From contig NC_084612.1 of assembly GCF_033978795.1 (NCBI RefSeq), forward strand, positions 90,402,854 through 90,466,853: 64,000 nucleotides of DNA, given 5' to 3'. The notes under the pieces are model-generated. The model was given only the letters and a program-made list of their open reading frames with translations, was not told the origin of the DNA and searched no databases. Position numbers and translations under genes: made by a program. This document shows positions 11,135 to 24,084 of this stretch, piece by piece (position 1 is the stretch's first letter; each line of letters begins with the position of its first letter). The DNA comes from Nerophis ophidion. Its lineage: Eukaryota; Chordata; Actinopteri; Syngnathiformes; Syngnathidae.

Positions 11135-11480
11135 GTAGGTGTGGGAAAATCACAAGACTACTTCATCTCTACAGAACTGTTTCATGAGGGGTTCCCTCAA
11201 TCATCAGGAGATCTCCTGATGATTGAGGGAACCCCTGTCTAACATAGTCACATTTTTTTTGTTGCACCATGACTAGGGAAGGTTGTTTGGATTGTGTCAT
11301 ATAAGTGAATGCTGTGAATTACTACCTTAAAGTTTGTTCGTTCAAGGGTCAGTGAGTGGACTAACTCGCAATGTACACTGAATGGCAGCAAAACCGTAGA
11401 ATCCAGACACCCTCTGGTTATTAAGACTGTTCAAAAAAAAATATATATATAAACACATATAGTCTGTCTGGCTATCCATT
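9839..11480 (-). repeat. composite ~450-bp tandem repeat built on an L2-like LINE 3' end
   Basis: Three units start with caatcaatcaatg then ttcatttatatagccctaaatc (tgttcat at 9861, 10324, 10766; spacing 463 and 442). A fourth, 5'-replaced unit begins at about 11237. On the minus strand each unit ends in the same gagacactagtgatttagggctatat...cattgattgattg tail as the LINE at 52169-52762, so the array arose from a LINE 3' fragment plus flanking sequence (tgcaccatgactagggaagg to ttattaagact) and a TA/TG microsatellite. Confidence 0.88.
11140..11236. mobile_element. foldback-type repeat with 50-bp perfect palindrome
   Basis: gtgtgggaaaatcacaagac leads into a perfect inverted repeat, 11187-11236, centred on agatct (left arm aggggttccctcaatcatca). 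It replaces the 5' part of the fourth 450-bp unit. Related copies are at 14913-14976 and 46498-46615. I cannot assign the family with confidence; an end of a Penelope-like retroelement is one possibility. Confidence 0.7.
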
Positions 11481-11528
11481 CATACATATACTGTATGTTT
11501 GTGTTTGTGTATATATATATATATATAT

Positions 11529-11893
11529 CCATCCATCCATTTTCTACCGCTTATTCCCTTTGGGGTTGCGGGGGGCGCTGGTGCCTATCTCCGCTACAAT
11601 CAGGCAGAAGGTGCGGTACACCCTGGACAAGTCGCCACCTCATCGCAGGGCCAACACAGATAGACAGACAACATTCACACTCACATTCACACACTAGGGC
11701 CGATTTTGTGTTGCCAATCAACCTATCCCCAGGTGCATGTCTTTGGAAGTGGGAGGAAGCCGGAGTACCCGGAGGGAACCCACGCAGTCCCGGGGAGGAC
11801 ATGCAAACTCCACACAGAAAGATTGAGATTGAACCCTGACTACCTCCGTATTGTGAGGCAGATGCACTAACCCCTCTGCCACCGTGAAGCCCT
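11529..11893 (-). mobile_element. near full-length tRNA-derived SINE (minus strand)
   Basis: Begins with the ccatccatccattttctaccgcttattccc tail complement and ends in the tRNA-like head ...attgtgaggcagatgcactaacccctctgccaccgtgaagcc. Flanking tgtatata tracts on both sides may be the target duplication but are too simple to prove it. The B-box region is shortened compared with 24666-25021. Confidence 0.88.
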
Positions 11894-12465
11894 CCCTGTA
11901 TATATACATATATACATATATATATATATGTACTAGATTGTAAATATTGTGTTGTTTGGACTAAAAATACCGAGCAATCAGTACTAAATCAAAAGTATAA
12001 AACAGCCATGACAGATAAAAAGCACCTGCAGGACCTTTGAAGGCCAACCAGCTAACATTTACTGGCGGGGACACAAATCATTTGGTTCATGAATGCTTTA
12101 TTTGCGTGTTCTTTACCTTTTTACTACACAGTGGAGGCACACACATCACGCACGGACAGCAACAACATTTCACCGGATCGACCTTTGTGTTCCTGCCCCC
12201 ACTCTTTGTGTAGCGCTTGACGTAATTTTGCGAGCTCGGATTGCAAAATGACCGAAGAAAGCAGACGCAACAAAATACCAAAGTCAAGACCTGGATTGAT
12301 TTGAATCTCTTTTACGCAAACTACAGTTCTCGTCCATGCTTAGGGACGGCCATCACTCACATTTGAATCGATGCAGTACCAATCCCCCAGACCTGGGAAT
12401 TCATACTGGCTCTCGACAGTACTATAGTGTGTTAATTCTTTGAAAATAACATGTTATATTTTTAC
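11894..12465. other. unassigned sequence
   Basis: TA tract at 11898-11930, then mixed-composition sequence without repeats I recognise. Short open frames only. Confidence 0.3.
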
Positions 12466-12990
12466 TAGGGGTGGGCAAATTAATGCCTTAATTACGAGTT
12501 AACTCATCAATCTATTAACGCCGACAATTATTTTATCGCACATTTGCGTATGTTGTTTCCATGCTTTTATTTTGTTAACGCCTTTTCTTAACAAGATGGC
12601 GTGGAGGGGCTCTTGGTAAAGATGGAACATTTGGCAAAAATACCGGACAATTCTGCAAATGTCATGGCTGTCTTACAGCGTGGTCACTCCGGGATCACTT
12701 ACGACCGCCAGACAATTCTGGATGTGGATAGATCGGGCCGTTTTGGACTGAATGAGGCGTGCTTGCTGGACCGGCTAGCTAGCATGGGAATACTTTGCCA
12801 GCTACATGTGAAGCAGCGGAGTATATGTGTTGTCTGTCTATTTATGAATAATGCAGACCAGGAGTGTTGGCTGAGTTCTTAACGTTTGCTTTCAGAGCGT
12901 GCATATCACAACATACAAGATGTCGTCATGGCGACACAACCTATACATGCTCCTCACTCCTGTTGCATGCTGGGTAGGGTAGTTCTTTTA
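12466..12990. mobile_element. hAT-like terminal region (TAGGGGTGGGCAAATTAATG)
   Basis: The terminal motif and the following ccttaattacgagttaactcat resemble the ends of a fish hAT-type family (from memory). It continues into moderately GC-rich sequence with a 93-codon open frame at 12601-12882 that I do not recognise. The far end and the target duplication were not found. Confidence 0.45.
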
Positions 12991-13020
12991 TTCCCTGGCT
13001 CATAACATCACAATATAGTG

Positions 13021-13430
13021 AACTCCTCCACTTGGGGCAGGGTCTCCTCCCCAACCCGGAGATGGCACTCCACCCTTTTCCGGGCGAGAACCATGGACTC
13101 GGACTTGGAGGTGCTGATTCTCATTCCGGTCGCTTCACACTCGGCTGCGAACCGATCCAGTGAGAGCTGAAGATCCCGGTCAGATGAAGCCATCAGGACC
13201 ACATCATCTGCAAAAAGCAGAGACCTAATCCTGCAGCCACCAAACCGGAACCCCTCAACGCCTTGACTGCGCCTAGAAATTCTGTCCATAAAAGTTATGA
13301 ACAGAATGGGTGACAAAGGGCAGCCTTGGCGGAGTCCAACCCTCACTGGAAATGTGTCTGACTTACTGCCGGCAATGCGGACCAAGCTCTGACACTGATC
13401 GTACAGGGAGTGGACCGTTTTACATGATCT
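13021..13430 (-). pseudogene. LINE reverse-transcriptase fragment (minus strand)
   Basis: On the minus strand 13385-13008 encodes SKSDTFPVRVGLRQGCPLSP, then MDRISRRSQGVEGFRFGG and RSLLFADDVVLMASSDRDLQ, followed by EECHLRVG-like and VEEF regions. LRQGCPLSP and FADD are reverse-transcriptase motifs 4 and 5, FADD being the catalytic centre. It is truncated at both ends: it stops at VEEF where the 54 kb copy continues. Flanking caatatagtg (13011-13020) and atcaatagtg (13431-13440) may be an imperfect target duplication. Same family as 54464-55174 and 57398-59069. Confidence 0.9.
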
Positions 13431-13439
13431 ATCAATAGT

Positions 13440-13808
13440 GTAATCACGCCCCCTCCCTGATCTCTGTGATCAATATTGTCTCAGCATGTTCGGCTGAAAC
13501 TGGCAAGACTTGGGACGCCCCTTTTCCAAAATCTGTCCTGTCCAGCCGCCATGATTACAGCCAGAGAGAAAGACGGGAGGAAAGCGGAGGGGGCTGGGGG
13601 TTAGATTTTTGAAAAATAAGGGCTGCAAATGGAAGCTGAGAGGCGAGATGATGAATGCATGATTGTTTGATCGATTAATATTCAGCCCCCGGGGGGATTT
13701 ACGGCGTCGGGGACTTCATTTCATGTTCGGCTGCTTTTGAAGCCATTAAAGGGATCACAGCGAGCGCATCCTTTGCCTTCTGTGGCTGCTGCAGCCCACA
13801 CGGATGTA
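13440..13808. promoter_or_regulatory. unique island in the upstream ntrk3 intron, candidate conserved noncoding element
   Basis: Free of recognisable repeats and high in complexity, between a LINE fragment and a minisatellite. It includes gcatgattgtttgatcgatt (13658-13677), with an ATCGAT ONECUT-like core and a TTAAT homeodomain-like core just after it. No coding potential is seen. Regulatory function is an inference from sequence character and position only. Confidence 0.35.
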
Positions 13809-13950
13809 AACACAACATCTGCATACTGTACACACTGTACACACTGCACATATTGTACACACTCGCCGTACACACTGCACACACTGTATATATTGTACAC
13901 ACTCGCCGTACACACTGCACATATTGTACACACTCGCCGTACACGCGGCA
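13809..13950. repeat. minisatellite, ~31-40 bp, cacactgcacatattgtacac type
   Basis: tattgtacacactcgccgta recurs at 13851, 13891 and 13922. The array stays open in several frames because it lacks stops. The repetitive peptides it predicts are not considered genes. Confidence 0.9.
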
Positions 13951-14214
13951 CACATGTAGCTCTATCCCTCCCTCCCTTCGCATGCTGAGCTTATGCCGAA
14001 GGTTCTCGCTTCTATCAGGAACAAAGGTTTACTTTTAACACCCCGAAGCGGGAATTTCAACACAATTGCTTTAGGGGACACATTTTCACAAAGATTAATA
14101 CATGGGAGGGGGGGGGGGGGCACTTCCCTCATCCTATTATTCTTGCTTATACATTTTTTTTTTTTACATCAACGAAGGCCTAAAATACCAAGGAGAAACG
14201 TAGGAAAACACTCC

Positions 14215-14437
14215 AAGATCCTCTATGTGACAGGAGCACTCTGCCTTTTTAGAAACCTACTTCAAAAAGTGATAGTCGAAGATCCTCTATGTGACAGGAG
14301 CACTCTGCCATTTTAGAAACCTACTTCAAAAACACTAGTTAAAGATCCTCTATGGCATAGGAGCACCCTGCCATTTAGAAACTTACTGTAAAAATACTAG
14401 TCAAAGATCCTCTATGTGACAGGAGCACCCTGCCATT
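14215..14437 (+). repeat. 63-bp tandem satellite, 3.5 copies
   Basis: aagatcctctatg recurs at 14215, 14279, 14342 and 14404 with caggagcac(t/c)ctgcc between. The reverse complement matches the tandem units at 44888-45092. Confidence 0.9.
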
Positions 14438-14449
14438 TGTATATATGTA

Positions 14450-14554
<105 letters not shown>

Positions 14555-14582
14555 TGTAAATTAAAACGTATATATACATACA

Positions 14583-14725
14583 TATATCTATATATGATTG
14601 ATTGATTGATACTTTTATTAGTAGATTGCACAGTACAGTACATATTCCGTACAATTGACCACTAAATGGTAACACCCCAATAAGTTTTTCAACTTGTTTA
14701 AGTCGGGGTCCACGTTAATCAATTC
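14583..14725 (-). repeat. interspersed repeat, gattgcacagtacagtacat family
   Basis: gattgattgatacttttatt, gattgcacagtacagtacat and ccactaaatggtaacacccc match 1248-1365, 1921-2010 and 2598-2695. Probably the minus-strand 3' end of a retroelement with an ATTG tail, but the parent was not identified. Confidence 0.75.
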
Positions 14726-14976
<251 letters not shown>

Positions 14977-15033
14977 ATGTATATATACATATATGTGTGT
15001 GTATAGAAATATATACATGTGTATATATATGTA

Positions 15034-15067
<34 letters not shown>

Positions 15068-15423
15068 ATGTAATTACATAGATATGAAAATAAACATAAT
15101 TTAAAGGTGTGCATTCACAAAAACACAAGATTAATAAATTGTTTTTCTCTCCAAACTGATGGACTTCCTGTTTTATTGTCAAAGCTTCTCTTCCGTGAGA
15201 AGAAAAGTGCAATATTTTGAGGTGCAGAGAATTCCATGACCTTGTTTTTGTTATGCTTGAGCATGGACACCCGGCGGGCGGCGAGGCAGACAATGGAATG
15301 TAAAACCAGCGTTGTCGCTCACGTGCGAGGACACTTAATGCCCCGCTGCCTGGGTGTTGTGTTGATGATGAATAATCTCTTGAGTGTGTGAGTATTAAAG
15401 CCTCATCTTCTTCTTCTCTTCAG
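14977..15423. other. TA microsatellite, then unique intron sequence leading to the acceptor
   Basis: TA/TG tract to about 15066. 15071-15423 is non-repetitive and ends in the pyrimidine-rich ttcttcttctcttcag acceptor of the ntrk3 exon. Confidence 0.6.
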
Positions 15424-15582
15424 GTGGGAGGACACACCATGCTACCGATCCGCTGGATGCCTCCCGAGAGCATCGTGTACAGGAAGTTCTCCACGGAAAG
15501 CGACGTCTGGAGCTTCGGAGTCATCTTGTGGGAGATCTTCACCTACGGGAAGCAGCCCTGGTTTCAGCTGGGCAACAACGAG
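15424..15582 (+). CDS. ntrk3: ntrk3 (TrkC) penultimate coding exon, kinase activation-segment end to subdomain IX
   Basis: Exon of a neurotrophin receptor tyrosine kinase, a plasma-membrane receptor that binds NT-3 and phosphorylates tyrosines. Seen: a pyrimidine-rich tract and cag acceptor end at 15423, 159 nt stay open in phase 0 (53 codons), and a gtaaat donor starts at 15583. The product begins VGGHTMLPIRWMPPES, which is the Trk P+1 loop with the PPE (APE-equivalent) motif, and continues with DVWSFGVILWEIFTYGKQPW, the subdomain IX aspartate and the region after it. Assignment to TrkC rather than TrkB rests on FGVILW and PWFQL, where TrkB has LGVVLW and PWYQL (family knowledge), and on the next exon. 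The frame stays open past the donor to 15708, but that tail loses all similarity, so it is intron read-through. The exon begins where mammalian TrkC places its optional 14-residue kinase insert. The ntrk3a/ntrk3b paralogue cannot be decided here. Confidence 0.96.
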
Positions 15583-15769
15583 GTAAATAAGCACCGTATT
15601 TTCCCCAACTGTAGAGCGCGCTGCTATGTAAGCCGCAGGATTCAAAGCGGAGGGGGGGAAAAAGTAGCTGCTTGTAGTCCAAAATTTATGGCACATGTTC
15701 TGCACTGAAAACAACGTCAGAGATTTTAAATAATAAAAAAAAAGGCAGCTAAGTCGCCAGAATTTTACT

Positions 15770-17450
15770 GTAAATAATTAATTGTGGTACAGTTTTTAAA
15801 TTTACTGTAATGCCCTGTAAAAACAATAACCATATACTTTACGATAAAAACTGGCAGATTATTGCCAGGATTCAACTATGACAGTAAAAGTGTTGCCGCG
15901 TTTCAATTTACTGTGAAAGCGACCGTAGATTTTGCGGTGGAAAAACTTACAGGTAAATCGCCAGAATTTTACTGTAATAATAAAAGTGGTATATTTTTTT
16001 CAATTTACAGGAATGTACTGTAAAAACAATTGATTTTACGGAGTGGAAAAAAACTACAATGCGCCTTAAAAACAACAACCGTAGATTTTACTGTTAAAAA
16101 ACAGCAGCTCAGACACCAGAATTTTACTGTAAAAATGACAATAGTACTGTTTTTCCATTTACAGTAATGCACAGTAAAAAGAACTGTGGATTTTACTGTA
16201 AAAAAAAAAAAGAGATGTAATTTACCAGAATGTAACTGCAAATATTACAGTAGTACCATTTTTCAATTTACAGTAAAAAAAACAACTCATTTAACGTTAA
16301 AAAATAAAAATGGCGATGAGGTGGCGACTTGTCCAGGGTGTACACTGCCTTACACCCGAATGCAGCTGAGATAGGCTCCAGCGACTCCCTGCGACCCTAA
16401 AAGGGACAAGCAGTAGAAAATTGATGAATAGATGGAAGGTGAATCACCAGAATTTTACTGTGAATATAACAGTGGTTCCGTTTTTCAGTTTACAGTAATG
16501 CACCGTAAAAACAACCATTGTTTTTACGGAGAGCAAAAAACTACAATGCACCTTAAAAACAACAACCATAGATTTTACTGTTAAAAAAATGGCAGCTCAA
16601 TCACCAGAATTTTACTGTAAAAATGACAATAGTACTGTTTTTTTTTCATTTACAGTAATGCACAGTGAAAAGAACTGTGGATTTTACTGTAAAAAAAAAA
16701 ACGGGTAGGTAATTTACCAGAATGTTTGTACATTTTTCAAATTAATCTAAATAAAAACAACAAATTTTTACGTTAGAAAATAAATCTGGCAGGTGTAGAT
16801 GGAAGGTGAATCGCCAGATTTTTACTGTAAATATAACAACGGTACCGTTTTTCAGTTTACAGTAATGCACCGTAAAAAAAAAAAGACTTCGATTTTGCGG
16901 TAAAAAAAAAAAAAAAAAAAATGGCAGGTCAATCGCCAGAATTTTGTAGTAAAATTAAAAGCGGTACCGTTTTTCCATTTACAGTAACGCACCTTAAAAA
17001 CAACAACCATAGATTTTACTTTAAAAAAACGGCAACTCAATCACCAGAATTTTACTGTAAAAATGACACTAGTACTGTTTTTTTTTCATTTACAGTAATG
17101 CACAGTAAAAATAACTGTGGATTTTACTGTAAAAAAAAACGGGTAGGTAATTTACCAGAATGTTTGTACATTTTTCAAATTAATCTAAATAAAAACAACA
17201 AATTTTTACGTTAGAAAATAAATATGGCAGGTGTAGATGGAAGGTGAATCGCCAGAATTTTATTGTAAATATAACAGCGGTACCGTTTTTCAGTTTACAG
17301 TAATGCACCGTAAAAAAAAAAAGACTTACATTTTGCGGTGGGGAAAAAAAAAAATGGCAGGTCAATCGCCAGAATTTTGTAGTAAAATTAAAAACGGTAC
17401 CGTTTTTAATTTTACAGTAACGCACTGTAAAACAACAACCATAGATTTTA
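15770..17450. repeat. degenerate tandem repeat rich in TTTACTGTAA
   Basis: Units of roughly 75-110 bp: caccagaattttactgtaaa, then tagtac(t/c)gtttttc, catttacagtaatgcac and gattttactgtaaaa. A longer block is duplicated: ccttaaaaacaacaacca at 16551 and 16992, 441 bp apart, with the same order of sub-repeats. A SINE tail interrupts it at 16312-16437. Confidence 0.88.
16312..16437 (+). mobile_element. 5'-truncated SINE tail
   Basis: gcgatgaggtggcgacttgt, then ccagggtgtacactgcctta and gggacaagcagtagaaaatt match the 3' third of the SINE family. Diverged, hence older than 24666-25021. Confidence 0.88.
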
Positions 17451-18949
17451 CTTTTGTCTGGACTGGACCTGGTTTTAAAAACCTTTTAGACAAGTCTAAT
17501 TCCATTAACAACCTGGTCTGATGAAGATAAGGTTATTTTTTATAATCTTTTTTCAATAAAATAAAATGAGATAAAAAAAAGGAAAACAATGACTTTTTTT
17601 GGGGATAAAAAAGAAAGTAAAATCATATAAAACAATTACATAAAAAATAGTAATTAATGATAGTGTTCGTGGACCGGCGACACACACAATCATGTGTGTT
17701 TCAGGGACTATGTCCCTTGCAGACTGTGTTATATATGTTGTGGGAACCAGCATTTTGGTAGCAGAAAGAAACAACCCTTTTTTGTGTGAGTGGGTGTGAA
17801 TGGGGGAGGGAGGGGGGGGTTTTCTTTGGGGGGGTTGATGCACTGATGGAAAGTGTATTTTGTGTGTTTATGTGTTGATTTAATTAAAAAAAAAAGCGCT
17901 GCGGGAAACCCTGGTGTGTTGAAGGATTGACATGAGATACACAGGTCCCTCATTTATTCCCAGAAGTACCGGAAAATAATACATAATCATTTCAATAAAT
18001 AAATATTATCAGGGAAAATTGATGTGTTTGTGCGCGCTCAGTGGTACACTTAAAATCAGTCTTAAGTTAAGATGTCTTCTTTAAAAAAACGTCCCATAGG
18101 AATGTTATTTCATTAAAGCGTCACACCTCTAAAAAGTCCTTTATCACCTGCCAGAGGTGTCAACCAATCAGCAGCTTGCACCTGTTTGCCTCCTTGTGAC
18201 CAGCATTCACTCAAACATTTAAAATAGCGTATGTGTGTGTGTGTGTGTGTGTGTGTTAAAGCTTTTAAATGTGACGGGAAGTCGCAGATCTTGTGATTCT
18301 GACATCACGTTCCGACACGTCTGCCGTTGCCATGACTACCAGTCGGAGGAAGGAAAGCCCGTTATTTCATAGAACTGGTTTCAAACCCACTTTGTTCCAC
18401 ACGGCGAAACAAATAATCCGTCCCAGGGTCAAACATTACTGTGTCCTTCAGGCCACATCTATCGATGGATCCCACTCAATAAGAAATCATTTTTTATAAT
18501 TTATTTGAGATATTTTGGAAAAGGTGGTAATACAGCATCAATCACAAAAGAAGCCCACTTGGAGAGTACCCTATGACCAAAAGACAAATATAATGTAAGT
18601 TGGTGTTCACGGGCATTGCAACTGTCCTCGTCTCCAGTTCTTGGGATGTGTGCTTATATAATTACATTTTTAAAAAGATGATTTAAGTAGAACCATAAAA
18701 GCTTTTACTACCTTTTAGGTGTAGAAAGAAGTTGTTAAAGAGACGTAAAAACAATCCGAGACTAAATCTGTACATTTGTACCTTTTGCAATATTGTTACT
18801 GTCATACACGTGTAAAAAGTATATAAAATATTCATTAAAATCTATAACCCTACAGGTGTAATTTTAAGTGCAATTTCAGCATTATTAACAGTCTTTCAAG
18901 TGTAAAAGGAAGCTGTTTTTTTCAGCGGAACCTCTAAGACTCATACTTT
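17451..18949. other. unassigned intron sequence
   Basis: Includes a low-complexity G-rich stretch near 17803-17840, a TG tract at 18233-18255 and otherwise mixed AT-rich sequence. 17655-17900 (gtgttcgtggaccggcgac onward) may be an old retroelement end. No exon-like open frame with splice sites was found. Confidence 0.35.
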
Positions 18950-21530
18950 ACTTTTTTTCACTAACTTAACAGTCGTACAACTCAGTCATACAACCTGGTA
19001 TTTAACACATGCTAACTGTTAGCATGCCAACTTTTTTTTAGCTAAACAAATAAAGAGTCGTACCTGACTTATGCTGACTTCTAACATGTTAACGTTAGCA
19101 TGCCGACATTGATTTGCTAAATTGTTGAACAGATTTTCCAGCTCATTACCCCATAGCCATATAACTTGGTAATCAACACAGGCTAACTGTTAGCATGCTA
19201 ACTTTTTTTAGTTAAACAAATAAAGAGTCATATAACTTCGTACGTGACTTATGCTGACTTCTAACATGTTAACGTTGGCACGCCAAAATTGATTTGATAA
19301 ATTGTTGAACCGATTTTTCAGCTCATTACCCCATAGCCATATAACTTGGTAGTCCAAACAGGCTGTTAGCATGCTAACTTTTTTTTAGCTAAACAAATAA
19401 AGAGTCATATAACTTCGTATGTGACATATGAAAACGTCTAACATGATAACGTTAGCATGTCAACATTGATTTGCTAAATTGTTAAATCAATTTCTCAGCT
19501 GAATACCCCATGGCCATATAACTTGGTAGTCAACACAGGCTAACTGTTAGCATGCTAACCTTTTTTTAGTTAAAAAAAAAGTAATATAAATTCGTAAGTG
19601 ACCTATAACTTCTAACATGTTAACGTTAGCATGCCAACATTGATGTGCTAAATTGTTGAACCAATTTTCAGCTGAATACCCCCTAGCCATTTAACTTGGT
19701 AGTCAACACAGGCTAACTGTTAGCATGCTAGCATTTTTTTAGCTAAACAAATAAAAAGTCATATAACTTCGTACGTGACTTATGCTGACTTCTAACATGT
19801 TAAGGTTAGCACCCTAACGTTGATTTGCTAAATTGTTGAACCAATTTTTCAGCTGAATACCCCATGGCCAAGTAACTTGGTAGTCAACACAGGTTAACTG
19901 TTAGCATGCTAACATTGTTTTAGCTAAAAAAATAAAAAGTCATATAACTTCGTACGTGACTTATGCTGACTTCTAACATGTTAAGGTTAGCACGCTAACG
20001 TTGATTTGCTAAATTGTTGAACCAATTTTTCAGCTGAAACCCCATGGCCGTATAACTTGGTAGTCAACACAGGCTAACTGTTAGCATGCTAACATTGTTT
20101 TAGCTAAACAAATAAAGAGTCATATAACTTCGTAGGTGACATATGCTAACCTCTAACATGTTAACGTTAGCATGCACACGTTGATTTGCTTAATTATTGA
20201 ACCAATTTTTCAGCTCATTACCCCATAGCCATATAACTTGGTAGTCAATACAGGCTAACTGTTAGCATGCTAACTTTTTAAGATTTTTTTTTCAGCTGAA
20301 AAAATAAGTCATATTAGTACATAAGTGCTTGACATGTGCTAACTGTTAACATGTTATTGTTAGCCTGCTAGCATGCTAACATGAATTTGCTAACTTTTTC
20401 AAACAATTTTTCAGCTGAATACACCAGAGCCATATAACTTAGTACTTGACATATGCTAACTCTAAACATGTCAACGTTGGCATTTTAGCATGCTATCAAT
20501 GATATGCAAACTTTTTGAACCAATTTATTAGCGGAACCTTAGAGCATAAAACGTGGTACTTCATCCATGCTACATGTTAGCATGCTAACTAACATCTGCA
20601 TTCAAAAAAAAATGTAAAACTAATTTTACAGTCGTGGAACTTCAGAGTCATATAACTTGGTACTTGACACATGCTAACTGTTAACAAGCTAACATTTTAG
20701 CAATTATTTTAGCAAGTTTTGACGCCTTACTCCTAAGAATCCTATACCTAGGTATTTTAAACATACCAGTTGTTAGCATGCTAAAAAAATGTCACCAAAC
20801 ACCTCAAAGTCGTATAACTTAGTGCTTGACATATGCTAACTTTTCACATGTCAACGTTGGCATGTTAACATTAATATACTAACATATTAAAGCAATTTAT
20901 CAGCGGAATAACCCAGAGTATATAACTTGGTACTTCACCCATGCTAACATTTGCATGCCAAAAATGTTGTAGCCAATTTTACAGTCATACAACTTGGCAC
21001 TTGACACGTGTGTACTGTTAGCATGCTAACGCTTGCATGCTAACTCTTTCAGCAATTTTTTGCAGCCTTAATCCTCAGAGTTGTACAACTCAGTACTTTA
21101 AACATGCTAGTCGTTAGCATGCTAAAATCTTTTCACCAAACACCTTTGAAGTTGTATAACTTTGTATTTGACGTTTGGTAACTTTTAACATGTCAACGTT
21201 GGCATGTTAACATTTATATGCTAACTTTTTAAACCAATTTTTATCAGCGGAATACCCATGAGTATATAATTTGGTACTTCACCCATGCTAACATTTGCAT
21301 GCCAAAAATGTTGTAGCTAATTTTACAGTCATACAACTTGGCACTTGACATGTGTTTACTGTTAGCATGCTAACTCTTTCAGCAATCTTTGCAGCCTTAC
21401 TCCTCAGTCGTACAATTAGGTACATTAAACATGCTAGTCGTTAGCATGCTAACATTTTTCGGCGATATTTTGCTGACAAATCCTTTAAAGTTATATAATT
21501 GAAACATGCTAACTTTAGCATGCTATCGTT
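18950..21530. repeat. ~180-bp tandem repeat with TTAGCATGCTAA palindrome
   Basis: The gcatgc core recurs at 19022, 19193, 19369, 19550, 19723, 19904, 20084 and 20265 (171-181 bp). Each unit has ccccatagccatataacttg, taactgttagcatgctaac and catgttaacgttagcatg. After 20300 the array degenerates into longer units: cacccatgctaacatttgca lies at about 20938 and 21282, about 344 bp apart. Confidence 0.9.
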
Positions 21531-21916
21531 CCTGTCATTTTTTAGTGGCGGTTCAGCGCATTTGCTAGTCCACCTTGGCCATACCCAACCACAAATAATC
21601 TTTGTTTTGACAGCCACCATACTGCGCTAAAGCAAGCAGGTTCTATGGTTATCAGCACGTTTTCCCCGATTGCTGCCTCTACTGCTACATGCCCCCCCCC
21701 GAAAAATCACCCAAAAAGCCAGAATAAAAGCACAAGTGTTGTGGCATTCCAACTCTGAAACTCTGTTCCAGTTTAGCGGTGGATTGAAAAGTGAACAAAT
21801 AAGACTCTGCTGTTTGTTGTTTATTTAGCGACGTTTGTTGTACCTCCAAAATGGAAGCAAATTAGTCCCGCTTTTCTCAGATGCCGTGTAATTTGTGTGT
21901 GAAATCGACTCTGTTG
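21531..21916. other. unassigned intron sequence
   Basis: Mixed composition with a C-run at 21692-21700; no repeat or gene recognised. Confidence 0.3.

Positions 21917-24082
<2,166 letters not shown>

Positions 24083-24084
<2 letters not shown>

Noticed and set aside
12601..12882. 93-codon open frame after taacaagatggcg
   Set aside because: Lies within a hAT-like terminal region; no similarity to a transposase or host protein and no splice signals were found.
13699..13988. Overlapping open frames with Cys/Val/Tyr-rich repeats on both strands
   Set aside because: Produced by the 31-40 bp cacactgcac minisatellite without stops; several frames are open at once.
15583..15708. Alternative ntrk3 C-terminus by read-through of the donor
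   Set aside because: The 42 extra codons have no similarity to known truncated TrkC isoforms, and the gtaaat donor is good; no evidence of use.
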